A DNA stretch of 58,278 nucleotides, from assembly GCA_017617415.1 (NCBI GenBank), contig JAFZWH010000133.1:1-58278 (forward strand), in the 5' to 3' direction. Origin of the DNA: Victivallales bacterium (GTDB lineage Bacteria > Verrucomicrobiota > Lentisphaeria > Oligosphaerales > Oligosphaeraceae). The stretch's first letter is position 1. Each line of letters starts with the position of its first letter. A program made the position numbers and the translations under genes. The notes beneath the pieces were generated by a model. That model searched no databases. It was not told where the DNA came from and saw only the letters and a program-made list of their open reading frames with translations. Shown piece after piece: positions 41,600 through 51,268 of the stretch.

Positions 41600-44554
41600 A
41601 TGATTAAAAAGGAATATTTGGGGCAGTTCCTGGGGATCTCGTTGCTTCTGTGTCTGGCTGCGGCGCGGGGCATGGCCACGGAGTGCCGCCAGTCAGGCGG
41701 CGAGATTATTCTTTGGAACCAGAAGACTCTTGTCGCGTTTGACCAGTTGTCCGGGAGCCTGCTGCGCCTGGAGAACTGCCAGATAAACGACAATTATCTG
41801 AAGCGCAAGGCATTTGGCGGGAATCCCTATAGGCTCATTATCGAACCGACCGAATTGCCGGAGAATGCTTTGGCCGGCATTGATTGTGGCCCTGCGGCGC
41901 CGGAGGGTTCGTTGGGCGGCGAATGCCTTGACGCGGCTGCGTTTCGGCTTGACTCGTGGGAGTTCCATCGTGAGACGGGGCGGCTGGAGCTGCTCTGCTC
42001 GTGCGGCGTTTGGCGCAGCCGTCTGGCCGTGAGTCTGCCCGAAGACGGCGACGAGCTGGAACTCTCCTGGCAGATCACCAATTTGGGGGAGCGTCCGACG
42101 AAGGTCATCTTAGGCTTTCCGTTCCTCACCGGAGTGCAGCTGGGAGGCAGCCCGGACGACGACCTGGGCCTCAATGGCATCTTCTCCGGACGGGCGGACG
42201 AGGCGGCGTGGATCAACTCCGGCGGCGCCTACGGCTGGCAGTGCACCATTCAGGCGCATTGCGTGTATGACAAACGGCTTGGCGCAGGACTGACCGTCTT
42301 TCCGAAGGACACTGAGACCAATGCGAAGATTCTTCGCCGGCTGCCGGGAGGCGGTCTGACGGTTCTCTACTATCCCGCGCGGGAGATTGCCCCTGGGGAG
42401 ACGGCGGGTCCGCCGCCTGCGCGCTTCATCGTCCATCAGGGTGGCTGGATCACCGGAATGCGCCGCTACGGCGAGTGGTTCCGCGCGGCCGCAGGCAGTC
42501 AGCCCCTGCCGGAGACGACGCGGCGGGACAGCAGTCACAAGGGCTTCTGGGTGCCGCGGGCGGCCGATGCGGCGGCGGCGGGCTTCACTTTCAACACCTT
42601 GCTTGGCCGCGACTTGCTGCCGTCCCATCTGGAGACGATGGAATGGGCGATGTACTGGGACGGCATGCGCCAGCATCCGGAAAGCTACGGCGCCTTCGGG
42701 CCGGATGGCGAATATCTGCCGCGCGAGGATCTCGGCGGCAAAGATGGGATGCGTCAATGCATCGAACGCGCCAACGAAATCGGCCGCAGCACCATCCTCT
42801 ATGTCGCAGGCGTCGGGCTCCACGACACCAGCGACTTTTTCAAGACCCACGACATGGGAGTCCAGGGAGCCATTTTCAAGCAGGACGGGACGCCGCTGGT
42901 TTACTTGGACCACGATTACTTCATGTGTCCGGGATACGCCCCCTGGCAGAACCAGATCGCGATGGTCGCGGCGCGTCTGGCGAGGGACTATCCCATTGAT
43001 GGCATCCGGCTGGACGAGATGGGGGTGCCGCGTCTGTGCTTCAACCCGAACCACCATCACGATACGCCATTCGACTACCTGAAATGGGAGCGCGAGCTTT
43101 TCCGCAAGGTCCGCGCGGCGGTGGACGCAGTGCGTCCCGGCGTGGCCATCTACACGGAGTTCCCCCTGGACTACTATTCCATCACCAACAACGGCTATCT
43201 TCAGATGAACTACGCGGGGCGGAACTGCACGCCGATGCGCGTGGCGTTCCCGCACTACCAGGCAATCTCGTGCCATGCCGGCGCCCTCGAGTCCGCCCTG
43301 GAGGGCTACACGCCCGCTCTCCGCGGCGCCGGCCGTAGCGAGTTCCTGGGCTGGAAACCCGCGAACTACATCGCGGGCGCGGGAGGGTTTCCGGGACCGG
43401 AACTGCGTTTTGACGAGGTGCTGCCGGCCTTCCGGGAGGTTTACAACGACGGTCGCCTGGAGGATGTCCAGCTTGCCGCCGACGCGCCGGATTGGACGGG
43501 GCGGCTCTGGCGGGGCAATCGCTTCTGGCTACTGCCCGGCGGACCGGAGACCATCCGTCCCTTCGGCCGCGCGGTCGCCATCCACTTGCCGAAATTGCCG
43601 TTCGAACCGCAGAAAATCTGGCGGCTGGATTTGCAGACATTGGAGCTGCGGGAGACGCAGCGTTCGCCGTCGGGCGACCTCGTGCAGGACGTCGATTTCG
43701 CGATTTTCCTGCTGGCGACCGAGCGCACGCCGTCGTGGCTGACCACGACGCTGCCGGCGACGGTTCTGCGGGGGGAGACGCTGGCCTTCCGGCTGGAGGC
43801 GATTTCCCTGAGCGGCGAAGCTCCCGCCCGCCAGGCGGTGGTCGAGATTCCGGGACTGCTGTCGCCCCGGACGGTTGAACTGCCCGCGACCATTTCCTGC
43901 GAGGTTCCGGCCGACGTTTCTTCCGGAAACTATTATCTTAAGGTCACGGGCGACGAGGTGCTGGAGTTGCGGCGCTGGTTCGCGGTCAAGCCCGCCGAGA
44001 CCGTCGTGACCTGGGTGGGTGATCGGCGCACTGGCGTGGACATTGCGGAGGCTCTGCAGCGGAAGCTGGGCGACCGCTATGCGGTCCAGACGGTCGGCGG
44101 CCCGGAGGTGACCTTGCGCAAACCGGACTGGATGCCCTGGTGGAGCGAGAACCTCTATGCGGAAATGAAGACCACCATTCCGGATATCGTCGTGATTGCC
44201 CTGGGCAGCAACGACTCCCGTCCGCAGTTCTGGGACGCGGCGCGGCTGGAGGCGGATGCGGCGGAATTGGTGAACGAGCTCCGGCAGAACGACTCGCATC
44301 CCGTGGTTCTTCTGGCGTTGCCGCCGCCGGTCTTCGGCGCTGGCGGGCAGGGATTTGACGCAGAGGTGCTTCAGAACGAGGTGATTCCCATCATACGCGG
44401 GGTGGCGGAAGAAACTGACGCCGAGCTCGTGGACTTCAATGCGCCCTTCAAAAACCGTCGCGAACTCTTTCCCGATGGCGTCCATCTTGGGGCTGAAGGA
44501 CAGGAGATGCTCCTGGAACTTGCGGCGAAACGCATCCGGGAGGTTCCCAGATAG
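41600..44554 (+). CDS. Secreted DUF6259-like glycosidase fused to an SGNH-like domain
   Basis: The product is 984 residues from ATG 41600, with an AGGAG ribosome-binding site and a signal peptide (LGQFLGISLLLCLAAARGMA). Residues about 30-300 form a beta-sandwich. The TIM-barrel-like part has DGIRLDEMG near 467 and IYTEFPLDYYS near 517, the same Asp...Glu spacing as in the 1498-residue protein at 11127. After a linker, residues about 795-984 resemble an SGNH/GDSL hydrolase: VVIALGSNDS (block III) and FPDGVHLGAEGQ (block V, Asp-His). Block I reads VTWVGDRRTG, where the nucleophile Ser of GDS is replaced by Arg, so the domain is probably not an active esterase in the usual way. It may bind acylated sugars. 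It is the second gene of the operon. Confidence 0.75.
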   Translation: MIKKEYLGQFLGISLLLCLAAARGMATECRQSGGEIILWNQKTLVAFDQLSGSLLRLENCQINDNYLKRKAFGGNPYRLIIEPTELPENALAGIDCGPAAPEGSLGGECLDAAAFRLDSWEFHRETGRLELLCSCGVWRSRLAVSLPEDGDELELSWQITNLGERPTKVILGFPFLTGVQLGGSPDDDLGLNGIFSGRADEAAWINSGGAYGWQCTIQAHCVYDKRLGAGLTVFPKDTETNAKILRRLPGGGLTVLYYPAREIAPGETAGPPPARFIVHQGGWITGMRRYGEWFRAAAGSQPLPETTRRDSSHKGFWVPRAADAAAAGFTFNTLLGRDLLPSHLETMEWAMYWDGMRQHPESYGAFGPDGEYLPREDLGGKDGMRQCIERANEIGRSTILYVAGVGLHDTSDFFKTHDMGVQGAIFKQDGTPLVYLDHDYFMCPGYAPWQNQIAMVAARLARDYPIDGIRLDEMGVPRLCFNPNHHHDTPFDYLKWERELFRKVRAAVDAVRPGVAIYTEFPLDYYSITNNGYLQMNYAGRNCTPMRVAFPHYQAISCHAGALESALEGYTPALRGAGRSEFLGWKPANYIAGAGGFPGPELRFDEVLPAFREVYNDGRLEDVQLAADAPDWTGRLWRGNRFWLLPGGPETIRPFGRAVAIHLPKLPFEPQKIWRLDLQTLELRETQRSPSGDLVQDVDFAIFLLATERTPSWLTTTLPATVLRGETLAFRLEAISLSGEAPARQAVVEIPGLLSPRTVELPATISCEVPADVSSGNYYLKVTGDEVLELRRWFAVKPAETVVTWVGDRRTGVDIAEALQRKLGDRYAVQTVGGPEVTLRKPDWMPWWSENLYAEMKTTIPDIVVIALGSNDSRPQFWDAARLEADAAELVNELRQNDSHPVVLLALPPPVFGAGGQGFDAEVLQNEVIPIIRGVAEETDAELVDFNAPFKNRRELFPDGVHLGAEGQEMLLELAAKRIREVPR

Positions 44555-44581
44555 ATTCAATTTCCTCATCAGAAATTACTT

Positions 44582-46675
44582 ATGCTTGAACTTGAGGCGG
44601 CTGTCTGGAGTTTCCCGGAGGCTGTTCCGCCCAACCTGACATTCGACGCGGACACCGGAACCACTGGCACCCTTCCGACCGAAAGCTGCCCCAGTTTCAC
44701 TCTTCTCGTTGAATTGGAGCGGCGGAATTTGCGGAAGGGGAGGGTGGTCGAGCTGCCTGGCGTCCTTTCGCTGGTTTGCCGTCAGGCGGGGGATGACGAC
44801 GGGTTGCGGGAATGGGACCGGCTGCAGAACTACGCCAACTATCGGCTGGACGGGGCCCCGCCACCGCTGATTGAGGCGGTCCTCCGACTGGAAAGCGCCG
44901 CGCATCCCGAATGGAAGGAGCAGCGGCTGGGCTTCCCGATGTCACTGCTGGACCATGACTGCACCGTCATCCGACTGGCGGTGCACTTCACCGGGGCGAC
45001 TTGGCAGCTATTGGTCAACGGAAGCGTTCTTGACGAGGAGTTCCCTTTCGGACAGCCTCAGTGGGAGCCAGATGCCCACGCGTTTTTCGCCCCCGGCGCC
45101 GTCCGCCGTGCGCGGCTCTTCAGCCCGGCATTGACGCTGCGGCACCAGACGGCTTCGCCGCGGAAAACGCTTCCGACAGTGCAGTATTTCTCGCCGTCGG
45201 GGCACAACGCCTGGGTGGGAGATGTCGTGCCATATTACGATGACGACCGAAAGCGTCTGCACATCTTCTATCTTCAGGACCACCGTCATCACAACAGCAA
45301 GTTCATTCGCGGCGGGCACTTTTTCGCGCATCTCTCCAGCACGGACCTGCGTCATTGGGAGGAGCATCCCGCCGCCGTAGGCATCACTCGACAGTGGCAG
45401 ACCTGCGGAACCGGAACGGCCTTTCGGCTGGACGGAAAACTGTGTCTTGGCTATGGGTTGCACACGACGCGCATCATTCCAGAGGAGCAGACGGCGCTTC
45501 CGCTGCTGAACCAGGAGATCAAGTGCTGCGGCGAATGCCGTCAGCGGACTTTCGACGAACTCGGCGAGCGGCTGCCGGCGGGAAGCACGTATGCGTTCAG
45601 CGACAACGGCGTGGACTTTCAGGAGTCGGGCGTCGTCCTCCATCCCTGCGAGAATCCGGGCATCTACAATGCACCGGATGGTGACGGATACCTGATGCTG
45701 GCCGGCTACGGCTCCCGCGGCGTCTGGAGGTCAAAGGATTTGAAGACCTGGCGTTGCGAAGCCCCCGAGTTTCCCCCGGAAGGCTGGAATGCCCCGATGC
45801 GGAACTCCACGGAGTGCCAGTCCTATTTCCGGTGGAACGACTTCGAGTATGTCATCGGCGGTTTTACGGGCTTCTGGTATCGGCGGATTGGCGGCGGAGA
45901 GTTCAAAGATGGCGGCGCTTTGGGCGCGGACATCTACGAGGGGCTCAGCGTGCCGATGGTCGCGGAGTTCGCGGGCAACCGCCGTATCCTTGCGGGATGG
46001 CTGAACGGCGTGGACCGGACGATGAAGTTCTGCTGGGCGGGACATCTGGTCCTGCGGGAGCTGGTGCAGTCGCCGGATGGCACGCTGGGCACCAAGTGGC
46101 CGGAGGAAGTGCTTCCACCGCAAGGCGAAAGCCGTTGCCTTGACACGGCACTGGAAGCATCCACCACATCCTTCGACTTGCCGGCGGCATCGTTTCTGCT
46201 GGAGTTCCGGGCCTCCCTGCCGTTGGGGAGCCGGTTGGCGCTTGACATCTTCGCGGACGGCGCGGAGCCTGCCGGCTGCCAGCTGGAGCTCTTCCCGGAG
46301 AGCGGTCGTGCGCAATGGGGGACGGTGACTCGGCCGGGCGAATGGGCGGAACCGCTTCCGTCCTCGCGTGAAGTCATCGAGGGCTTCCGGGACCACTGCG
46401 AATACGCCACCTTGTCCTACGACAGGCGTTTGGCGTTCTTCGCCGGGGATTTCTGCATCGAACAGCTCAACTTCTTGGGTGCCGGAGAGTTCCGTGTCAG
46501 GTTGCTCTGCCAGTATCGGCCCAAGATCAACGGCTTCATCGTCGATGCGGAGTTCGCGGAGCGCCGCACCATGGTGACGTGCCGTTCGGACCTGGGAAAG
46601 CCGAAACGGCTGCAGTGGATGCTGGCGTCCGGAGCGGCCGTCCATGAAGTCAATCTTTACCCCCTTCCAGACTGA
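44582..46675 (+). CDS. Five-bladed propeller glycosidase-like protein (GH32/GH43 superfamily)
   Basis: The product is 697 residues without a signal peptide. An N-terminal concanavalin-like region (about 1-195, with FTLLVELERRNL and TVIRLAVHFTGATWQLLVNG) precedes a five-bladed propeller (about 200-500): GDVVPYYDDDRKRLHIFYLQDHRHHNSKFIRGGHFFAHLSSTDLRHWEEHP, then CGTGTAFRLDGKLCLGYGLHTT, YLMLAGYGSRGVWRSKDLKTW and STECQSYFRW. A C-terminal beta domain follows. The Asp in the first blade and the Glu in STECQ are likely catalytic residues by analogy. The substrate is unknown; with a GH106-like enzyme next door, a plant or host heteroglycan is possible. It starts 27 bases after the previous gene. Confidence 0.75.
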   Translation: MLELEAAVWSFPEAVPPNLTFDADTGTTGTLPTESCPSFTLLVELERRNLRKGRVVELPGVLSLVCRQAGDDDGLREWDRLQNYANYRLDGAPPPLIEAVLRLESAAHPEWKEQRLGFPMSLLDHDCTVIRLAVHFTGATWQLLVNGSVLDEEFPFGQPQWEPDAHAFFAPGAVRRARLFSPALTLRHQTASPRKTLPTVQYFSPSGHNAWVGDVVPYYDDDRKRLHIFYLQDHRHHNSKFIRGGHFFAHLSSTDLRHWEEHPAAVGITRQWQTCGTGTAFRLDGKLCLGYGLHTTRIIPEEQTALPLLNQEIKCCGECRQRTFDELGERLPAGSTYAFSDNGVDFQESGVVLHPCENPGIYNAPDGDGYLMLAGYGSRGVWRSKDLKTWRCEAPEFPPEGWNAPMRNSTECQSYFRWNDFEYVIGGFTGFWYRRIGGGEFKDGGALGADIYEGLSVPMVAEFAGNRRILAGWLNGVDRTMKFCWAGHLVLRELVQSPDGTLGTKWPEEVLPPQGESRCLDTALEASTTSFDLPAASFLLEFRASLPLGSRLALDIFADGAEPAGCQLELFPESGRAQWGTVTRPGEWAEPLPSSREVIEGFRDHCEYATLSYDRRLAFFAGDFCIEQLNFLGAGEFRVRLLCQYRPKINGFIVDAEFAERRTMVTCRSDLGKPKRLQWMLASGAAVHEVNLYPLPD

Positions 46676-46683
46676 ATGCGCTC

Positions 46684-49302
46684 ATGAAAACCACCAATGC
46701 GACCATTTGCCGTGTCCTTGACGACCTTCGGCAGAACCGTCAGGCGAGCTGCTTTCTGCCGCTGGTGTGGCAGTATGGCGCGTCGCCGGAGACGGTGCTG
46801 AAGGAGCTGTGCGCCATCCGGTCGTGCGGCATCCGCGAGTTCTGCCTGGAGTCCAAGCATTTCCCTGGTTATCTTGAGGAGCCGTGGTGGCGGAACCTGG
46901 ACTTGGTTCTGGGCTTTGCCCGGGAGAACCAGATGAAGGTCTGGGTCTTTGACGACGGCTACTTCCCGACGGGCAGCGCCAACGGCGCGCTGGCGGGCAA
47001 GCCGGAGTCGCCTTATCGTCGTCTTTTTTTGGAGGAGGGGCATCTGGAGGTCTGCGGACCGCTGGCGGGCGCCTCCGTACTGTTGGACGCATGGCTGCAC
47101 GGCTCGCCGGTCAGCCGCCGCGCCGCCTTCGAGAAGCGTCTGCTGGCCGCCGTGGCCATCCCCGTGGATGTTCCGAAAGCCGGTGGTTGCGCGAAGACGG
47201 CCGTGGATTTGACCGCCCGCGCCGTCGGCGGGCGTCTCCATTGGGATGTTCCGGCGGGGCGCTGGCGCATCCACCTGATGACGGTTTCGCCGCAAGGCGG
47301 CAGCGACCTGACGCGGGACAGCGTGAATCTGATTGACCGCAAGGCAGTTGCTTTCTTCCTTCAGAACAACTACGAGCCATACTGGCGACGCTATCAGGCG
47401 GACTTCGGCAAGGCCTTCGGGGGCTTCTTCTCCGACGAACCGGGCTTCTACAACCTGGTCGACACCTACAGCATGGGACAAAGCGTCGGCGTGCCGGGCA
47501 TCCAGCTGCCCTGGAGCGCGGAGCTGGAGGAGCGTCTTAAGGCGCGGTGGGGCGATGCCTTCGCCTGCACGCTTCCGGCGCTGTGGTGCCGTGCGCTGCC
47601 GGGGAGCGCGGAGGCCGTCTATGATTATATGGATGAGGTGACCAGCCTCTACGCGGAGTGCTTCACTTCACAGATCGCCGGATGGTGCCATTCGCGCGGC
47701 GTGAAATACATCGGGCATGTGCTGGAGGACAATGGCCAGCATTCCCGGCTGGGCTCCGGCACCGGCCACTACTTCCGTGCGATGACCGGGCTGGACTACG
47801 CGGGGGTGGACATCGTGCTGAACCAAATCGTTCTCGGCGTGGAGGATGACCTGCCGGGGATGACCGCAGAGGGCGAATGGCATCCGCGCTTCTTCCATTA
47901 CGGCCTCGCGAAACTGGGGGCCGCAATGGCGCACCTCGACCCCGCCAAGCAGGGCCGCGCTCTATGCGAGGTCTTCGGGGCATACGGCTGGGCGTTCGGG
48001 CTGCGCTCCATGCAATGGCTTTACAATCACCTGCTGGTCAATAACATCAATATCTTCATGCCACACGCCTTCTCGGCGGCCGGGCTGAATTATCCGGAAG
48101 ACGACTCCAGCGCGAACTACCCCGTCCCCTTTCCGCCACACTTCTTCTGCAACGGCGCGAATCCGCAGTTCCGGCACTATCCGGAGCTGTACCGCTACTG
48201 CGACCGAGTTGTCTGGCTGACCCGCAGAACCCATGTCTGTCAGCCGGTTGCGGTGCTTTTTCCCGCCGAGGCGGAGTGGCGGGGGCGCTGGACGCCGTTC
48301 GACTGGATTGTCCGCGAACTGACCCGCGCACAGCTTGAGAGCGAGTTGCTGCCGGTCGATTTCCTGATGCGCAATGCCATTCTGGAGGATGGCCGCCTCG
48401 TGGTCAACGGCGAAGCGTTTCCCACGCTGGTGGTGCCGGACGGGGACTGGCCGACGGCGGTTCAGGAACGGCTGAACACTTTGCGCCAGAAGGGGTTCAC
48501 GGTCCTGATGGCCTCGCCGGAAAACCTGCCGCAGGTGCTGAATGCCCTCCGGTCCCATGCGAAAGTCAGGTGCCTCGGCGCGCCTTGCCCGGAACTTCGC
48601 GTGAATTATCTGCAAGGAGATGGTTTTGAAGTATTTATGCTCTTCAACTCAAATCCGCGACAAAGCCTGGCGGCAGCGGTGTCCCTGTTGTGCCGACAGG
48701 AAGTTCTGGTACGCTACGATGCCTGGGAGAACCGCCTGACGGCCGTGAGGGCGGAACAGACGCAGGAGGGGTTCCGACTTCCGTTGGAACTGGCGCCTGG
48801 CGAGTGCGCATTGCTTCTCGGCCTTGCCGCCAAGGAATGTCCGGAACTGGATGAAGCATTGCCCGAAATGAACCGCAGACAACGCATTGACGGTCCTTGG
48901 ACGCTGGCGGCCGCCACCGCAGAGGAGTTTCCGGAATACAAATTTGTCCAGAATTGTCCAGAATTGTCCAATTTGCGGCAAATTCCCGGCCTTTCGGACT
49001 TCAGCGGTCATTTTCGGTACGAATGCGAGTTTCCGTTCACGGGGAAAACTCCGTGCGTGGCCTTTCTGGAATTGGGCGAGGTCTTCGAGACGGCGGAGGT
49101 CTGGCTCAATGGCGTGCGCCTTGGGGTGCGGGTGGCTCCGCCCTATCGTTTCGCGATTCCGGCCGGGGTGCTGCGTGGCGGAAAAAACGCTCTACGCGTC
49201 GAAGTGACCAACACGCTGGCCGCCCGGGAGCATGATTACTTCTCACGCGGCATCGTTCAGCCCCCGGATGGTCTGCTGGGACCGGTCTCTCTGCTTTTCT
49301 GA
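46684..49302 (+). CDS. Alpha-L-rhamnosidase-like protein (GH106-like)
   Basis: The product is 872 residues without a signal peptide. The long N-terminal TIM barrel has VWVFDDGYFPTGSANG and GGFFSDEPGFYN (near residue 248), GVKYIGHVLEDNGQHSR and FGAYGWAFGLRSMQWLYNHLLVNNINIFMPHAFS, which together resemble GH106 enzymes. The C-terminal GH2-type sugar-binding sandwich has FLELGEVFETAEVWLNGVRLGVRVAPPYRFAIPAG. GH106 enzymes invert and release alpha-L-rhamnose from rhamnogalacturonans or glycosides using two Glu residues, which I cannot assign here. It lies 8 bases after the previous gene and 5 before the transporter gene, so it is firmly in the operon. A short AT-rich stretch occurs at 48601-48655. 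Confidence 0.78.
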   Translation: MKTTNATICRVLDDLRQNRQASCFLPLVWQYGASPETVLKELCAIRSCGIREFCLESKHFPGYLEEPWWRNLDLVLGFARENQMKVWVFDDGYFPTGSANGALAGKPESPYRRLFLEEGHLEVCGPLAGASVLLDAWLHGSPVSRRAAFEKRLLAAVAIPVDVPKAGGCAKTAVDLTARAVGGRLHWDVPAGRWRIHLMTVSPQGGSDLTRDSVNLIDRKAVAFFLQNNYEPYWRRYQADFGKAFGGFFSDEPGFYNLVDTYSMGQSVGVPGIQLPWSAELEERLKARWGDAFACTLPALWCRALPGSAEAVYDYMDEVTSLYAECFTSQIAGWCHSRGVKYIGHVLEDNGQHSRLGSGTGHYFRAMTGLDYAGVDIVLNQIVLGVEDDLPGMTAEGEWHPRFFHYGLAKLGAAMAHLDPAKQGRALCEVFGAYGWAFGLRSMQWLYNHLLVNNINIFMPHAFSAAGLNYPEDDSSANYPVPFPPHFFCNGANPQFRHYPELYRYCDRVVWLTRRTHVCQPVAVLFPAEAEWRGRWTPFDWIVRELTRAQLESELLPVDFLMRNAILEDGRLVVNGEAFPTLVVPDGDWPTAVQERLNTLRQKGFTVLMASPENLPQVLNALRSHAKVRCLGAPCPELRVNYLQGDGFEVFMLFNSNPRQSLAAAVSLLCRQEVLVRYDAWENRLTAVRAEQTQEGFRLPLELAPGECALLLGLAAKECPELDEALPEMNRRQRIDGPWTLAAATAEEFPEYKFVQNCPELSNLRQIPGLSDFSGHFRYECEFPFTGKTPCVAFLELGEVFETAEVWLNGVRLGVRVAPPYRFAIPAGVLRGGKNALRVEVTNTLAAREHDYFSRGIVQPPDGLLGPVSLLF

Positions 49303-49307
49303 CATCA

Positions 49308-51233
49308 ATGGCTTCCTCTTCCACCAAAATCTACCGCTGCGGCACACTGACCTACACTCTGCCGCAGCTCGTGATGACCGGTCTCTGGCTGCTGCTGGGG
49401 GGCTTCGCCTACGCGCTGGCCACCAGCGTGCCGGGCGCCATCCTGCCGTTGAAGCTCCAGGAGCTGGGCGTCTCCGATCAGACGAAAATGATTCTGCTCT
49501 CCACCATTGGCGGCGTCTTCAACATGACGGTCTGTCCCTATATCGGTGTGGCGTCCGATCGCTGCCGAAGTCGCTGGGGACGGCGCATCCCATATATCTT
49601 CAAGTCGATGCCGCCCATTGTGTTGGCGCTGGTGCTCTTTGCGTTCAGCGGGCGTTTCGGCGCGGCGCTGGCCGCCTGGGCCGCGCCGTGGTGGGCGGTG
49701 GCCCCGGCGACGATGACCGTCTTGGTCATCGGGATGGTGATGGTCCTGTACCAGTTCTTTGTGATGTGGGTCGGCTCGGTCATCTGGTACATCTTCAACG
49801 ACATCATCCCGCCGGAGATGCACGGACGCATCATGGCGGTCTTCAACATCGGCATGAGCGCCAGCAGCGCATTGTTCCACTACTTTGTCTTTCCGCACGC
49901 GCGTCGGCATTCGGCCGCGATCTTTCTCGGCGTCGCCCTGCTGTATGCCGTGGTCATCTCCCTGATGTGCCTCTTCGTGCGCGAGGGGACCTATCCGCCG
50001 CTGGAGGAGCCCGCGCTGACGGCGGGGAAGCCATCGGCGCGGCGGCGACTGGCTTCCGCCTGGCGACATTTCCAGGAGTTCCTCCGGGACTCCTTCTGCC
50101 ACCGCCTCTATGTCATGAAATACCTCCTGACCATCTGCACCGCGATGTGCGGCTGCGCCGGAATCTATTTCTTCTTCTACTACTGCGAACTCGGACTGGA
50201 CGACCGGCTGATCGGACGGCTCAACGGCATCAACTCGCTGGTGGCGACCATCGGGCTGATGGTGACCTCGCTTTTGGCCTCGCGGCTGGTCAACCGCTGG
50301 CATCCGGTGAGAATCTATTTCTACAACCTCATCCTCGGCTCCCTGGCATCCATGCCCATGGTCTTCCAGTTCCTCTTCGGCACGTTGCCGCCAGGCGTTT
50401 TCGTGGTGATGGTGGTATGCATGACAGGCTGTTCGCTTTTCATCAATGGGTTGAACAGCATCTGCTTCCTGCCGATGGAGATGATGATTTTCCCGAAGTC
50501 GCGCTTCGGCTCCTTCTGTTCCATCCAGGCACTGCTGCGCTCCACGGCCACCACCATGGCCGGCGTGGGCGTCGGGGCCTTCTTCGATTTTCTGGGGAGA
50601 TGCTTTCCCGCCCATCCGGAGTTCCGGTACCGCTTCGTGGAGGCGGTCAGCTTCCCCTTCTCCATCCTGGTCATCCTGCTGGCCTATCTGGTCTTCCGCG
50701 AATGGCTGCGTCAGGGCGGCTATGCCGCATACGCCTGCCCGGCACCGTGGGAGAAAGACGGCCGCGAACGTCTGGAGCTGCTGCCTTTCCGCCCGGTCAG
50801 CCCGCAGGAACTGCGTAGAAGTCTGCGCTTCTTCGATATCGCGCTGGCGGCAAGTACCGCGCTTTTCCTCCTCTATCCGATGGTGCTCGGAAAAGTGCGG
50901 GATGGCGCAGTGCGCCTGGAACTCTGCCCAGTGGCCATTCTGCTCCTTGCGGATGTGCTTTGGGCGCTGCTCCGCAGACGCCTCAGCCGCAAGATGGCAT
51001 TGGCGGAAGAGGGCAGGGGGGCGGTTCCGGGACTGCCGCACCCGGGCATGATCATCACCGTCTGGCTTACGCAGCTGTGTGTCCTTTTTGTGCTGCTGGG
51101 GAGCAATTGCTTCGCCGACGGAGGCTTCGCACGGGTCACTCTGATTCTCTGTGCCTTGAAGCTCCTTGGCCTGACCATCGGCGTGGGGGTCATTAGCCGT
51201 TTGGAGAGTGCCGCGCCGCAGGGAAGCTTCTGA
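49308..51233 (+). CDS. GPH-type sugar:cation symporter (major facilitator)
   Basis: The product is 641 residues with about 12 or more membrane helices. SVPGAILPLKLQELGVSDQTKMILLSTIGGVFNMTVCPYIGVASDRCRSRWGRRIPYI carries the cytoplasmic-loop D-R-x-x-S-R-W-G-R-R-x-P-Y-I motif of the glycoside-pentoside-hexuronide / SLC45-like group. It would bring the oligosaccharide or monosaccharide released by the operon's enzymes into the cell with H+ or Na+. It is longer than the usual 450-500 residues; the central hydrophilic part and the C-terminal helices (LFLLYPMVLGKVRD..., ITVWLTQLCVLFVLLGSN) account for that. Last gene of the operon, convergent with the LacI gene. Confidence 0.85.
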   Translation: MASSSTKIYRCGTLTYTLPQLVMTGLWLLLGGFAYALATSVPGAILPLKLQELGVSDQTKMILLSTIGGVFNMTVCPYIGVASDRCRSRWGRRIPYIFKSMPPIVLALVLFAFSGRFGAALAAWAAPWWAVAPATMTVLVIGMVMVLYQFFVMWVGSVIWYIFNDIIPPEMHGRIMAVFNIGMSASSALFHYFVFPHARRHSAAIFLGVALLYAVVISLMCLFVREGTYPPLEEPALTAGKPSARRRLASAWRHFQEFLRDSFCHRLYVMKYLLTICTAMCGCAGIYFFFYYCELGLDDRLIGRLNGINSLVATIGLMVTSLLASRLVNRWHPVRIYFYNLILGSLASMPMVFQFLFGTLPPGVFVVMVVCMTGCSLFINGLNSICFLPMEMMIFPKSRFGSFCSIQALLRSTATTMAGVGVGAFFDFLGRCFPAHPEFRYRFVEAVSFPFSILVILLAYLVFREWLRQGGYAAYACPAPWEKDGRERLELLPFRPVSPQELRRSLRFFDIALAASTALFLLYPMVLGKVRDGAVRLELCPVAILLLADVLWALLRRRLSRKMALAEEGRGAVPGLPHPGMIITVWLTQLCVLFVLLGSNCFADGGFARVTLILCALKLLGLTIGVGVISRLESAAPQGSF

Positions 51234-51268
51234 CTGATGGCATAGGCTATAATATAACTTATTGGAAA

